Origin: Pseudomonas sp. A-1
GTDB lineage: Bacteria; Pseudomonadota; Gammaproteobacteria; Pseudomonadales; Pseudomonadaceae
DNA: 64,000 nt
Assembly: GCF_004801855.1 (NCBI RefSeq)
Contig: NZ_SSTC01000014.1
Span: 1 to 64,000 of the forward strand
Reading direction: 5' to 3'
The stretch's first letter is position 1; the number at the start of each line of letters is the position of its first letter. The notes beneath the pieces were generated by a model that saw only the letters and a list, made by a program, of their open reading frames with translations, was not told where the DNA came from and ran no database searches. Positions 30,204 to 40,724 of the stretch are shown one piece after another. The translations under genes were made by a program, and so were the position numbers.

Positions 30204-31598
30204 TCAAAAAAGCCGGTTGAGGCCGTCGAACGCCGCCACCCGATAGGCTTCGGCCATGGTCGGGTAGTTGAAGGTGGTGTTGATGAAGTACTTGATGGTG
30301 TTCGCCTCGCCCTTCTGGTTCATGATCGCCTGACCGATGTGGACGATCTCCGAGGCCTGGTAGCCGAAGCAGTGCACGCCGAGGATCTGCAGGGTCTCGC
30401 GATGGAACAGGATCTTCAGCATGCCCACGCGCTCGTTGGATATCTGCGCACGCGCCATCGACTTGAAGAAGGCCTTGCCCACCTCGTAGGGAATCTTCTC
30501 CTTGGTCAGCTCCTGCTCGTTCTTGCCGATCGAGCTGATCTCCGGGATGGTGTAGATGCCGGTCGGCACGTCATTGATGAAGTGCCAGCTGTCGTCCTCG
30601 ACGATGCTGCCGGCCGCCGAACGGCCCTGGTCGTAGGCGGCGCTGGCCAGGCTCGGCCAGCCGATCACGTCGCCGGCGGCGTAGATGTTCGCCACGCTGG
30701 TGCGGTAGTGCTGGTCGACGGCGATCTGCCCGCGGCTGTTGGCCTCGATGCCGACGTTTTCCAGGGCCAGCTTGTCGGTATTGCCGGTGCGACCGTTGCA
30801 CCACAGCAGGGCGTCGGCCTTGATCTTCTTGCCGGACTTCAGATGCAGCACCACGCCGTGGTCGAGGCCCTCGATGCGCTCGTACTCCTCGTTGTGGCGG
30901 ATCAGCACGTTGTTGTTGCGCAGGTGGTAGCTCAGCGCATCGGAGATCTCGTCGTCGAGGAAGCTGAGCAACTGGTCGCGGTTGTCGATCAGGTCGACCA
31001 GCACGCCCAAGCCGCTGAAGATCGACGCGTACTCGCAGCCGATCACTCCGGCTCCGTAGATGATCATCCGCCGCGGAGTGTGGCTGAGGGTGAGGATGGT
31101 GTCGCTGTCGTAGATGCGCGGGTGACTGAAGTCGACGTCGGCCGGACGGTAGGGGCGCGAGCCGGTGGCGACCACCACCTGCTTGGTGACCAGCTTCTCC
31201 ACCACGCCGTTGTGGGTCACCACGTCGATGGTGTTGGCATCGGCGAAGCTGGCGGTGCCGGTGAACACGTCCACGCGGTTGCGCGCGTAGTAGCCGGTGC
31301 GCGAGGCGACCTGCTTGTCGATGACCAGCTCGGCGCTCTTCAGCACGTCGGGGAAGGAGAACCAGCGCGGCTCGCCGATCTGGCGGAACATCGGGTTGGT
31401 GTTGAACTGCAGGATCTGCCGCACCGAGTGACGCAGGGCCTTGGAGGGAATGGTGCCGAGGTGGGTGCAGTTGCCACCGACCAGCTTGCGGCTATCCACC
31501 ACCGCCACCTTGCGTCCGTTCTTGGCGGCGCTCATCGCCGCGCCCTCGCCCGCCGGGCCCGAGCCCAGCACCACCACGTCATAGTTGTAGACAGCCAT
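30204..31598 (-). CDS. sth: Soluble pyridine nucleotide transhydrogenase
   Basis: The 464-residue flavoprotein moves hydride between NADPH and NAD+ without proton pumping. It has the N-terminal FAD motif [10 protein letters not shown], and [17 protein letters not shown], where the second redox cysteine of dihydrolipoamide dehydrogenases is replaced by Thr, the hallmark of Sth. The NAD(P) motif [17 protein letters not shown] and the C-terminal dimerisation domain follow. Typical length is 464-466. Confidence 0.97.
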   Translation of the reverse strand: MAVYNYDVVVLGSGPAGEGAAMSAAKNGRKVAVVDSRKLVGGNCTHLGTIPSKALRHSVRQILQFNTNPMFRQIGEPRWFSFPDVLKSAELVIDKQVASRTGYYARNRVDVFTGTASFADANTIDVVTHNGVVEKLVTKQVVVATGSRPYRPADVDFSHPRIYDSDTILTLSHTPRRMIIYGAGVIGCEYASIFSGLGVLVDLIDNRDQLLSFLDDEISDALSYHLRNNNVLIRHNEEYERIEGLDHGVVLHLKSGKKIKADALLWCNGRTGNTDKLALENVGIEANSRGQIAVDQHYRTSVANIYAAGDVIGWPSLASAAYDQGRSAAGSIVEDDSWHFINDVPTGIYTIPEISSIGKNEQELTKEKIPYEVGKAFFKSMARAQISNERVGMLKILFHRETLQILGVHCFGYQASEIVHIGQAIMNQKGEANTIKYFINTTFNYPTMAEAYRVAAFDGLNRLF

Positions 31599-31701
31599 CG
31601 ACTACTCCTTCAGGGACAAACTGCAGCCCGCCTCGGGCGGGCCTCACATCCGCCGCCGCGCGAGCCCGGTCCTGAGGCCGGCCCGCTGGCGGGCGGGAAA
31701 T

Positions 31702-31729
31702 AAAAAAGGGGCAGTGTCGTCACTGCCCC
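31702..31729 (-). terminator. Intrinsic terminator of the nqr operon
   Basis: On the minus strand the stem GGGGCAGTG/CACTGCCCC with a four-base loop is followed by six Ts. It lies seven bases past the nqrM stop. Confidence 0.92.
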
Positions 31730-31736
31730 GTCGGGG

Positions 31737-31973
31737 TCATCTGCTGCGGGTCGCGTCGTAAGCCTGGGCCGCGCCCGGCTTGCCGTCACCCTCGCTGTTG
31801 GCTTCCTCGCATTTCTGGGTATCGCCGCCGCAGATCGGGCACTCGTCCTTCTCGATGCCGAGGTTGGCGATGCCGCCGCAGGAGCCGGCGATGGGCTTGC
31901 GGCCCATGATCACGCCGATCGCCATGCCGAACACCACCAGCAGCATGAGCGCAAAAACCAGTAACCAGGTCAT
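31737..31973 (-). CDS. nqrM: Na+-NQR maturation protein NqrM
   Basis: The 78-residue protein has one N-terminal membrane helix (about 3-22) and four conserved cysteines in GSCGGIANLGIEKDECPICGG and DTQKCEE. DUF539/NqrM is needed to deliver iron for the Cys4[Fe] centre between NqrD and NqrE. It overlaps apbE by four bases (ATGA) and ends the nqrABCDEF-apbE-nqrM operon, the standard order in marine and Pseudomonas species. Confidence 0.93.
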   Translation of the reverse strand: MTWLLVFALMLLVVFGMAIGVIMGRKPIAGSCGGIANLGIEKDECPICGGDTQKCEEANSEGDGKPGAAQAYDATRSR

Positions 31974-33001
31974 GGTCGTTCCCCTTGCGCTGCCGTCAGC
32001 GCGTCAAAAGCCTTGGTTGCGTGGGTCACGTAGCCTTCGTCCTCGCGGGTCACGAAGAAGGCCGCGATGCCCTGCCGCTCCGCCCAGCGTACGCCCTCTT
32101 CCGGACCGAGCACCATCAGCAGGGTGGACAGGCCATCGGCCAGCAGGGCCTTGGGATGCAGCACGGTCACCGCCGCCAGGCGGTGGGTGATCGGCGCGCC
32201 GCTGCGCGGGTCGAGGGTGTGCGAGTAGCGCCGGCCATTTTCCTCGAAGTAGTTGCGATAGTCACCCGAGGTCGACACGCCGTAGCCATCCAGGGCCAGC
32301 ACCTTCTGTGCCACCCGCTGGTCGTCGCGCGGCGCCTCGATGGCGATGCGCCAGGGCGTGCCGTCCGGCTTGCGCCCGCGCGCCTTGAGCTCGCCGGTGG
32401 CCTCCACCAGGTAGCTGGCCACGCCCTGCTGCTCCAGCCAGGCGGCGATGCGGTCCACCGCGTGGCCGGCGGCGACGCTGTTGAAGTCCACCTGGACCTT
32501 GGCGTCCTTGCACAGCTGCTCGCCGTCGATGCGCAGGTGCTGGTGGCCAATGCGCTGGCGCGCCTCGGCGATCGCCTCGGCACTGGGCACCTGCTCGGCG
32601 CGCGACTGGGGCCCGAAGCCCCACAGGTTGAGCAGCGGCTCGATGGTCAGGTCGAAGGCGCCGTCGCTCTGCAGCGACAGGCCCTCGCCCAGGCGCACCA
32701 GCTCCAGCACGTCCGCCGGCATGGCCTGGCAGGTACCCGCCGGCGCGCGGTTGAAGCGCTCGATCAGCGAGTCGTCGCGGTAGGTGGACATCTGCTGGTC
32801 GACCTCGGCGAGGATCGTCTCGACGCCGGCCTGCAGGGCCTGCGCATCGGCGACGCCGTCGCCGCGCACGTACTTGACCGAATAGGTGCTGCCCATGGTC
32901 GGCCCGCCGAAGGACTCCAGCGGGTCGGAAAACTGGCAGCCCGCCAGCGCTGCCGCACAGGCGACAGCGATGACGGGCTGCAGGAGACGCACTAGCGACA
33001 T
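31970..33001 (-). CDS. apbE: FAD:protein FMN transferase (lipoprotein)
   Basis: The 343-residue protein has a lipoprotein signal with lipobox LAGC (Cys22) and the ApbE domain: GPTMGSTYSVKYV, MSTYRDDSLIERFN, DFNSVAAGHAVDRIA, EATGELKARG and a late DPRSGAP. It attaches FMN to threonines of NqrB and NqrC, both of which lie in this operon and carry the GAT acceptor motif. The ATG at 33001 is five bases after the nqrF stop. Confidence 0.95.
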   Translation of the reverse strand: MSLVRLLQPVIAVACAAALAGCQFSDPLESFGGPTMGSTYSVKYVRGDGVADAQALQAGVETILAEVDQQMSTYRDDSLIERFNRAPAGTCQAMPADVLELVRLGEGLSLQSDGAFDLTIEPLLNLWGFGPQSRAEQVPSAEAIAEARQRIGHQHLRIDGEQLCKDAKVQVDFNSVAAGHAVDRIAAWLEQQGVASYLVEATGELKARGRKPDGTPWRIAIEAPRDDQRVAQKVLALDGYGVSTSGDYRNYFEENGRRYSHTLDPRSGAPITHRLAAVTVLHPKALLADGLSTLLMVLGPEEGVRWAERQGIAAFFVTREDEGYVTHATKAFDALTAAQGERP

Positions 33002-33006
33002 CGACA

Positions 33007-34230
33007 CTAGCCGCCGAAGTCGTCGAGCAGGATGTTCTCCCGCTCCACGCCCAGGTCGAGCAGCATCTTGATCACCGCGGCGTTCATCATCGGCGGACCG
33101 CACATGTAGAACTCGCAGTCCTCGGGCGCCGGATGGTCCTTCAGGTAGTTCTCGTAGAGCACGTTGTGGATGAAGCCGGTGAGGCCGGTCCAGTTGTCCT
33201 CGGGCTGCGGGTCGGACAGCGCCAGGTGCCACTGGAAGTTCGGGTTCTCGGCCTGCAGCTGGTCGTACTCCTCGACGTAGAACGCCTCGCGCATCGAGCG
33301 CGCGCCGTACCAGAAGCTCATCTTGCGCGTGGACTTCAGGCGCTTGAGCTGATCGAAGATGTGCGAGCGCATCGGCGCCATGCCCGCGCCGCCGCCGATG
33401 AACACCATCTCGTTGTCGGTGTCCTTGGCGAAGAACTCGCCGAAGGGTCCGTACACGGTGATCTTGTCGCCCGGCTTGAGGTTGAACACGTAGGAGGACA
33501 TCTTGCCCGGCGGGATGTCGTCCTTGCCCGGCGGCGGCGAGGCGATGCGGATGTTGAACTTGACGATGCCCTTCTCTTCCGGGTAGTTCGCCATGGAGTA
33601 GGCGCGAATGGTCGGCTCGTCCACCTTCGACACGAAACGCCACATGTTGAACTTGTCCCAGTCGCCGCGGTACTCGGGCTGGATGTCGAAGTCCTTGTAG
33701 TTGACCACGTGCGGCGGGCACTCCAGCTGCACGTAGCCGCCGGCGCGGAAGTCCACGCTCTCGCCGTCCGGCAGGCGCAGGGTCAGCTCCTTGATGAAGG
33801 TGGCCACGTTGGGATTGGACTCCACCGTGCATTCCCACTTCTTCACGCCGAAGACTTCTTCCGGCACCTCGATGTGCATGTCCTGCTTGACCGGGGTCTG
33901 GCAGGACAGGCGCCAGCCGGCCTTGGCCTCGCGCTTGGTGAAGTGCGACTCCTCGGTCGGCAGCATCTCGCCGCCGCCCGACTCGACGATGCACTTGCAC
34001 TGGGCGCAGGTGCCGCCGCCGCCGCAGGCGGAGGACAGGAAGATGTTGTTGGCGGCCAGGGTCTGCAGCAGCTTGCCGCCGGCCGGTACGGTGATGGTGC
34101 GCTCGCCGTTGATGAGAATGTTCACGTCGCCGCTGGACACCAGCTTGGCGCGGGCCATCAGGATGATGACCACCAGCGCCAGCACGATGGCGGTGAACAT
34201 GCCGATGGCGAGGAAGATTTCATAGTTCAT
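33007..34230 (-). CDS. nqrF: Na+-translocating NADH:quinone reductase subunit F
   Basis: The 407-residue NADH-oxidising subunit has one N-terminal membrane helix (about 5-27), a 2Fe-2S ferredoxin domain with Cys69, Cys75, Cys78 and Cys110, an FAD-binding domain with RAYSMAN, and an NADH-binding domain ([15 protein letters not shown] and [10 protein letters not shown]). The C-terminus ends in LDDFGG, usual for NqrF. Electrons from NADH enter here. Confidence 0.97.
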   Translation of the reverse strand: MNYEIFLAIGMFTAIVLALVVIILMARAKLVSSGDVNILINGERTITVPAGGKLLQTLAANNIFLSSACGGGGTCAQCKCIVESGGGEMLPTEESHFTKREAKAGWRLSCQTPVKQDMHIEVPEEVFGVKKWECTVESNPNVATFIKELTLRLPDGESVDFRAGGYVQLECPPHVVNYKDFDIQPEYRGDWDKFNMWRFVSKVDEPTIRAYSMANYPEEKGIVKFNIRIASPPPGKDDIPPGKMSSYVFNLKPGDKITVYGPFGEFFAKDTDNEMVFIGGGAGMAPMRSHIFDQLKRLKSTRKMSFWYGARSMREAFYVEEYDQLQAENPNFQWHLALSDPQPEDNWTGLTGFIHNVLYENYLKDHPAPEDCEFYMCGPPMMNAAVIKMLLDLGVERENILLDDFGG

Positions 34231-34245
34231 CTGTTCTTCCCTTCC

Positions 34246-34854
34246 TTAGAGCTGCACGCCGGAGAACGACATGAAGCCCAGCGACATCAGGCCGATGGTG
34301 ATGAAGGTGATGCCCAGCCCCTGCAGGCCGGCGGGCACGTCACTGTACTTGAGCTTCTCGCGCACACCGGCGAGCACGGCGATCGCCAGCGCCCAGGAGA
34401 AGCCCGAGCCCAGGCCGTAGACCACGCTTTCCGAGAGGTTGTAGTCACGTTCGACCATGAACAGCGAGCCGGCCATGATCGCGCAGTTCACCGTGATCAG
34501 CGGCAGGAACACGCCCAGCGCGTTGTAGAGCGAGGGCACGTACTTGTCCAGCAGCATCTCGAGGATCTGCACGATGGCGGCGATCACGCCGATGTAGCTG
34601 AGCAGGCCGAGGAAGCTGAGATCGACGTCCGGCAGGCCGGCCCAGGCCAGCGCACCTTCCTTGAGCAGGTAGGTGTACAGCAGGTTGTTGGCCGGCACGG
34701 TGATGGTCTGTACCACCACCACGGCGATGCCGAGGCCGATCGCCGTCTCCACCTTCTTGGAAATGGCGATGAAGGTGCACATGCCGAGGAAGAAGGCCAG
34801 CGCCATGTTCTCCACGAACACGGCCTTCACGAACAGGCTGATGTAGTGTTCCAT
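34246..34854 (-). CDS. nqrE: Na+-translocating NADH:quinone reductase subunit E
   Basis: The 202-residue polytopic subunit has six membrane segments and belongs to the NqrDE/RnfAE family. The conserved Cys in [14 protein letters not shown] and in [11 protein letters not shown] are half of the Cys4[Fe] site shared with NqrD. It overlaps nqrD by one base. Confidence 0.97.
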   Translation of the reverse strand: MEHYISLFVKAVFVENMALAFFLGMCTFIAISKKVETAIGLGIAVVVVQTITVPANNLLYTYLLKEGALAWAGLPDVDLSFLGLLSYIGVIAAIVQILEMLLDKYVPSLYNALGVFLPLITVNCAIMAGSLFMVERDYNLSESVVYGLGSGFSWALAIAVLAGVREKLKYSDVPAGLQGLGITFITIGLMSLGFMSFSGVQL

Positions 34855-35519
34855 CAGTAGGCCTCCTTGCTAACGTGCGGAGCCATCTTGTAGCTGGGCT
34901 TCTCGACCTGGGCGGTCTTCCAGGTGCGCAGGCCCCAGATGATCAGGCCGATCAGGAAGAACGCCGAGGGCGGCAGCAGCAGCAGGCCGTTGGGCTGATA
35001 CCAGCCGCCGTCGTTGATCACCGGGATGATCTCGAAGCCGAGCAGCTTGCCGGAGCCGAACAGCTCGCGGACCACGCCGAGGATGATCAGCATGGCGCTG
35101 TAGCCCAGGCCGTTGCCGATGCCGTCGAAGAACGACAGCACCGGCGGGTTGGCCATGGCGAAGGCTTCGGCGCGGCCCATCACGATGCAGTTGGTGATGA
35201 TCAGGCCGACGAACACCGACAGCTGCTTGGCCAGGCTGAAGGCATAGGCCTTGAGCACCTGGTCGACCACGATCACCAGCGAGGCGATGATCACCATCTG
35301 CACGATCATGCGGATCGAGCTGGGGATCTGGCTGCGCACCAGCGAGATGAACAGGTTGGAGAAGCCGGTCACCAGGGTCAGGGCGATCGACATCACCAGC
35401 GCGGTCTTCAGGTTGGAGGTCACCGCCAGCGCCGAACAGATGCCGAGGATCTGCAGACCGATCGGGTTGTTGTGGACGATGGGGTTGAGCAGGACTTCCT
35501 TGATTGTGGGTTTGGACAT
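34854..35519 (-). CDS. nqrD: Na+-translocating NADH:quinone reductase subunit D
   Basis: The 221-residue polytopic subunit pairs with NqrE around the intramembrane iron. The ligand cysteines are in [11 protein letters not shown] and [15 protein letters not shown]. Six membrane helices can be seen. Start and stop are tightly coupled: two bases separate it from nqrC and one base overlaps nqrE. Confidence 0.97.
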   Translation of the reverse strand: MSKPTIKEVLLNPIVHNNPIGLQILGICSALAVTSNLKTALVMSIALTLVTGFSNLFISLVRSQIPSSIRMIVQMVIIASLVIVVDQVLKAYAFSLAKQLSVFVGLIITNCIVMGRAEAFAMANPPVLSFFDGIGNGLGYSAMLIILGVVRELFGSGKLLGFEIIPVINDGGWYQPNGLLLLPPSAFFLIGLIIWGLRTWKTAQVEKPSYKMAPHVSKEAY

Positions 35520-35521
35520 GA

Positions 35522-36310
35522 TCAGGCCTCCCCGGCACGCAGGTTAGCAATGAAGGGACCGAAGCCGTCCCGGCCCAGCCAGAACTGCAGCAGGTTGTGC
35601 ACGCCCTTGCTGGTCAGGGTCGCGCCAGCCAGGCCGTCCACCTGATGGGTGGCCTTGGGGCTCTGCGCATCGACCGTGCCCTTGACGATTTCGACAGCCA
35701 GCTCGCCCTGCTCGCTGAACAGGGTCTTGCCCAGCCACAGCGCCTTCCACTTCGGGTTGTCCACCTCGCCGCCCAGACCCGGGGTCTCGGCGTGCTGGTA
35801 GAAACCGAAGCCGGCCACGGTGTTGAGGTCGCCCTTGACCGCCATGAAGCCGTGCAGGGTCGACCACAGGCCGTAGCCGCGCACCGGCAGGATCAGGGTT
35901 TCCAGCTGGCCGTCGGTCTCCACCAGATACACGGTGGTGAAGCGCTCGCGGCGCTTGATCGAGGCGATGTCCTGGGCGCCGGTGAGGGCGTCGGACAGCT
36001 TGGGATCCTTGGCTGCCTTGAGCGGATCGAAGGTCGCCGCATCCTGGGCGTCGCTGAACTTGCCGGTCTGCAGATCGACCACGCGGGCGCGGATGCGCTC
36101 GGCGAACAGCTGCTTGACCTGCTTGCCGGACATCTCGGCCTCACCCAGGCCGGCGATGGCCAGGATGCTGCGCTGCTTGTCCAGCTGGCGGTTCTCGACC
36201 TGGGTCGGTTTCAGTGCCACGGCCGCGCCGGCGACGAACACCGAGCACACCAGGCAGACCACCAGCGCCACCATGAGGGTGCGGACGGTGGATTCCTTTT
36301 GACTAGACAT
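35522..36310 (-). CDS. nqrC: Na+-translocating NADH:quinone reductase subunit C
   Basis: The 262-residue subunit has one N-terminal membrane helix (about 11-32) and a periplasmic FMN domain. The covalent FMN acceptor is Thr231 in [11 protein letters not shown], matching the ApbE target motif. The ATG overlaps the nqrB stop by eight bases. Confidence 0.97.
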   Translation of the reverse strand: MSSQKESTVRTLMVALVVCLVCSVFVAGAAVALKPTQVENRQLDKQRSILAIAGLGEAEMSGKQVKQLFAERIRARVVDLQTGKFSDAQDAATFDPLKAAKDPKLSDALTGAQDIASIKRRERFTTVYLVETDGQLETLILPVRGYGLWSTLHGFMAVKGDLNTVAGFGFYQHAETPGLGGEVDNPKWKALWLGKTLFSEQGELAVEIVKGTVDAQSPKATHQVDGLAGATLTSKGVHNLLQFWLGRDGFGPFIANLRAGEA

Positions 36311-37514
36311 TGCGTGCCAGCCTCCGCTTGATATTGGCCTGAACGACGAAGTGGTCGATCAGCGGTGCAAACAGGTTGGCGAACAGGATCGCCAGCATCA
36401 TGCCTTCCGGGAAGGCCGGGTTGACCACGCGGATCAGCACCACCATCAGGCCGATCAGCGCGCCGAACAGCCACTTGCCGGTGTTGGTCATCGACGCCGA
36501 GACCGGGTCGGTGGCCATGAACACCATGGCGAAGGCGAAGCCGCCGACCACCAGGTGCCAGTACCAGGGCATGGCGAACAGCGGGTTGGTGTCCGAGCCG
36601 ATGACGTTGAACAGGGTGCTGGTGGCGATCATGCCGAGCATCACGCCGGCGACGATGCGCCAGGCGGCGATCTTGGTCAGCAGCAGCACGGCGCCGCCGA
36701 GCAGGATGGCCAGGGTGCTGGTCTCGCCGATCGAGCCGTGCTCGAAGCCGAGGAAGGCATCCATCCAGGTGATGCCCTGGCTGGCGATCGCCTCGACGCC
36801 GCCGGCGGCGGCCAGGCTCAGGCTGGTGGCGCCGGCGAAGCCGTCCACCGCGGTCCACACGCCGTCGCCGGAGATCTGCGCCGGGTAGGCGAAGAACAGG
36901 AAGGCGCGGCCGACCAGGGCCGGGTTGAGGAAGTTCTTGCCGGTGCCGCCGAACACTTCCTTGCCGATCACCACGCCGAAGCTGATGCCCAGCGCGACCT
37001 GCCACAGCGGGATGGTCGGCGGCAGGATCAGGGCGAACAGCACCGAGGTGACGAAGAAGCCTTCGTTGACCTCGTGGCGACGGATGGAAGCGAACAGCAC
37101 TTCCCAGAAGCCGCCGACGATGAAGGTCACCAGGTAGATCGGCAGGAACCAGGCCGCGCCCTGGATGAAGCAGTCCCACAGGCTGCCCGGGTCGAAGCCG
37201 GCCAGCGCGCCGATCAGGCTGAAGCGCCAGCCATCCTGCGCCGCCAGCAGCTCGGGGCTCTGGGCGAAGACCAGGTTGGCCTGGTGGCCGACGTTCCACA
37301 TGCCGAAGAACATCGCCGGGAAGGTGCACAGCCAGACGGTGATCATCATGCGCTTGAGGTCGATGCCGTCGCGCACGTGGGCGGTGGTCTTGGTCACGCT
37401 GCCGGGGCGATAGAAGAAGGTGTCCACGGCCTCGTAGAGGGCGTACCACTTCTCGTACTTGCCGCCCTTCTCGAAGTTGTGCTCGATCTTGTCGAGGAAA
37501 TCACGCATTCCCAT
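36303..37514 (-). CDS. nqrB: Na+-translocating NADH:quinone reductase subunit B
   Basis: The 403-residue main membrane subunit binds covalent FMN at Thr230 ([10 protein letters not shown]), carries riboflavin in the family, and forms the sodium channel with quinone access. I start at the ATG at 37514, because a GGAGGG site lies six bases upstream; a TTG two codons earlier (37520) is unlikely. Ten or so membrane helices can be seen. Two bases separate it from nqrA. Confidence 0.96.
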   Translation of the reverse strand: MGMRDFLDKIEHNFEKGGKYEKWYALYEAVDTFFYRPGSVTKTTAHVRDGIDLKRMMITVWLCTFPAMFFGMWNVGHQANLVFAQSPELLAAQDGWRFSLIGALAGFDPGSLWDCFIQGAAWFLPIYLVTFIVGGFWEVLFASIRRHEVNEGFFVTSVLFALILPPTIPLWQVALGISFGVVIGKEVFGGTGKNFLNPALVGRAFLFFAYPAQISGDGVWTAVDGFAGATSLSLAAAGGVEAIASQGITWMDAFLGFEHGSIGETSTLAILLGGAVLLLTKIAAWRIVAGVMLGMIATSTLFNVIGSDTNPLFAMPWYWHLVVGGFAFAMVFMATDPVSASMTNTGKWLFGALIGLMVVLIRVVNPAFPEGMMLAILFANLFAPLIDHFVVQANIKRRLARNV

Positions 37515-37516
37515 GG

Positions 37517-38938
<1,422 letters not shown>

Positions 38939-38982
38939 TCATCGACGTCGAACCGGAAATACCCCGTGCAAAAATCCGAACG

Positions 38983-38988
38983 ATTATA
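38983..38988 (-). promoter_or_regulatory. -10 element of the nqr operon promoter
   Basis: A perfect TATAAT on the minus strand, about 129 bases before the nqrA start. No good -35 lies at 16-18 bases, so an activator may be involved. The 280-base gap 38855-39134 otherwise holds the leader and the gap terminator; I see no gene in it. Confidence 0.6.
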
Positions 38989-39090
38989 AGGACCCCCTCA
39001 CCCGCTGGCCACCGAAGCCGCCGTTTAATTGGGGCAAACAGTAACAAGCAGATACAAGAGCCCCTCACAAGTGTCTGTCCGGAAAAGAAA

Positions 39091-39115
39091 AACGGGAGCC
39101 GAGGCTCCCGTTTTT
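39091..39115. terminator. Terminator of gap
   Basis: A ten-base perfect stem AACGGGAGCC/GGCTCCCGTT with a GA centre lies 20 bases past the gap stop, with T runs in both directions. It mainly serves gap on the minus strand. Confidence 0.9.
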
Positions 39116-39134
39116 CAGACCGCAGCAGCGCGGA

Positions 39135-40577
39135 TCAGCGCGGGAAGGACGGCGGGTTGACCCCGGCCATGTCCTCCAGCACGCGCACCACCTGGCAGCT
39201 GTAGCCGAACTCGTTGTCGTACCACACGTAGAGCACGACGCGGTTGTCGTTGCAGATGGTGGCTTCGGCGTCGACGATGCCGGCATGGCGGGAACCGACG
39301 AAGTCGGTGGACACCACTTCCGGCGAGTTGGTGAAGTCGATCTGCTTGTGCAGCTCCGAGTGCAGCGCCATGTGGCGCAGGTACTCGTTGATCTCCTCGC
39401 GGCTGGTGGCCTTCTCCAGGGTCAGGTTGAGAATGGCCATGGAGACGTTCGGCGTCGGCACGCGGATGGCGTTGCCGGTCAGCTTGCCCTTGAGCACCGG
39501 CAGGGCCTTGGCGGCAGCGGTGGCGGCGCCGGTCTCGGTGATCACCATGTTCAGCGGTGCACTGCGGCCGCGGCGATCGCCCTTGTGGAAGTTGTCGATC
39601 AGGTTCTGGTCGTTGGTGTAGGAGTGCACGGTCTCCACGTGACCATGGGCGATGCCGAACTTGTCGTAGACGGCCTTCAGCACCGGCACGATGGCGTTGG
39701 TGGTGCAGGAGGCGGCGGACAGTATCTTGTCGTCGGCGCCGATCAGGCCATGGTTGATGCCATGGACGATGTTCTTGATCTCGCCCTTGCCCGGCGCGGT
39801 CAGGATCACGCGGGCGGCGCCCGGGCACTTCAGGTGCTGGCCCAGACCCTCGGCGTCACGCCACTTGCCGGTGTTGTCGACGACGATGGCGTTGTTGATG
39901 CCGTAGGCGGTGTAGTCGACGGTGGTCGGGTCGTTGGAGTAGATCACCTGGATCAGGTTGCCATTGGCGAGGATGGTGTTGTTCTCCTCGTCGATGGTGA
40001 TGGTGCCGTTGAACGGACCGTGCACCGAGTCGCGACGCAGCAGGCTGGCACGCTTGACCAGGTCGTTGGCGGCACCCTTGCGCACGACGATGGCACGCAG
40101 GCGCAGGCCGTCGCCGCCGCCGGTCTTCTCGATCATGATGCGCGCCAGCAGGCGACCGATGCGACCGAAGCCGTACAGCACCACGTCGGTGCCTTCGCGC
40201 TGCTCGCTGCCCTGCTTGCCGACCACTTCGGCCAGCTCCTCGCGCACGAACTGCTCGGCGCTGCGGCCGTTGCCTTCGTGCTTGAACTTGACCGCCAGAC
40301 GACCCAGGTCGACGGAGGCGGCGCCCAGCTCCAGCTGGCCCAGGGCCTGCAGGATCGGGAAGGTGTCATGGACCGACAGCTCGGCGTCGTCGATCTGGCG
40401 GGCGAAGCGGTGCGCCTTGAGGATGCCGATCACCGAACGGTTGATCAGGCCGCGGCCGTAGATCGAAGTCACCACATTGTTGTTGCGGTAGAGCTGGCCG
40501 ATCAGCGGAATCATGGCCTCTGCGAGGGCCTCGCGATCAATCCACTCACCAAGGCACTGGTCGGTCTTCTGGGTCAC
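39135..40577 (-). CDS. Glyceraldehyde-3-phosphate dehydrogenase with long N-terminal extension
   Basis: The 480-residue protein consists of about 130 N-terminal residues not found in ordinary GAPDH, then a full GAPDH: GFGRIGR (136-142) NAD loop, catalytic Cys291 in SAASCTTNAIVP, and WYDNEFGYS at the C-terminus. The extension (MTQKTDQCLGEWIDREALAEAM...) is helical and well conserved in Pseudomonas GapB-type enzymes; its function is unknown. I prefer the GTG at 40577, which has GGAAGG nine bases upstream; an ATG at 40595 in frame would add six residues. It is divergent from mfd. Confidence 0.92.
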   Translation of the reverse strand: MTQKTDQCLGEWIDREALAEAMIPLIGQLYRNNNVVTSIYGRGLINRSVIGILKAHRFARQIDDAELSVHDTFPILQALGQLELGAASVDLGRLAVKFKHEGNGRSAEQFVREELAEVVGKQGSEQREGTDVVLYGFGRIGRLLARIMIEKTGGGDGLRLRAIVVRKGAANDLVKRASLLRRDSVHGPFNGTITIDEENNTILANGNLIQVIYSNDPTTVDYTAYGINNAIVVDNTGKWRDAEGLGQHLKCPGAARVILTAPGKGEIKNIVHGINHGLIGADDKILSAASCTTNAIVPVLKAVYDKFGIAHGHVETVHSYTNDQNLIDNFHKGDRRGRSAPLNMVITETGAATAAAKALPVLKGKLTGNAIRVPTPNVSMAILNLTLEKATSREEINEYLRHMALHSELHKQIDFTNSPEVVSTDFVGSRHAGIVDAEATICNDNRVVLYVWYDNEFGYSCQVVRVLEDMAGVNPPSFPR

Positions 40578-40665
40578 GGGCGGTACCTTCCACATGTAGG
40601 GGATAACAAAAAAGGGCTACATTATGACGGCGCCAGCGCTTTCGGGCAACGTGCCGCGCGCGGCA

Positions 40666-40695
40666 CTGACAGTCGGCGCGAGGCCCCGCTACAAT
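40666..40695 (+). promoter_or_regulatory. Probable sigma-70 promoter of mfd
   Basis: CTGACA (40666-40671), an 18-base spacer and TACAAT (40690-40695). The start would be near 40702, giving a leader of about 23 bases. Confidence 0.65.
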
Positions 40696-40724
40696 CCGGA
40701 CTTTGTCGCCATCCAGAGCCGCCC

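Noticed and set aside
39285-40724. A 1626-codon open frame beginning antisense to gap and running into mfd
   Set aside because: The first 480 codons are the complement of a clear GAPDH gene and have no protein-like similarity; the frame is open because of high GC. True mfd starts at GTG 40725.
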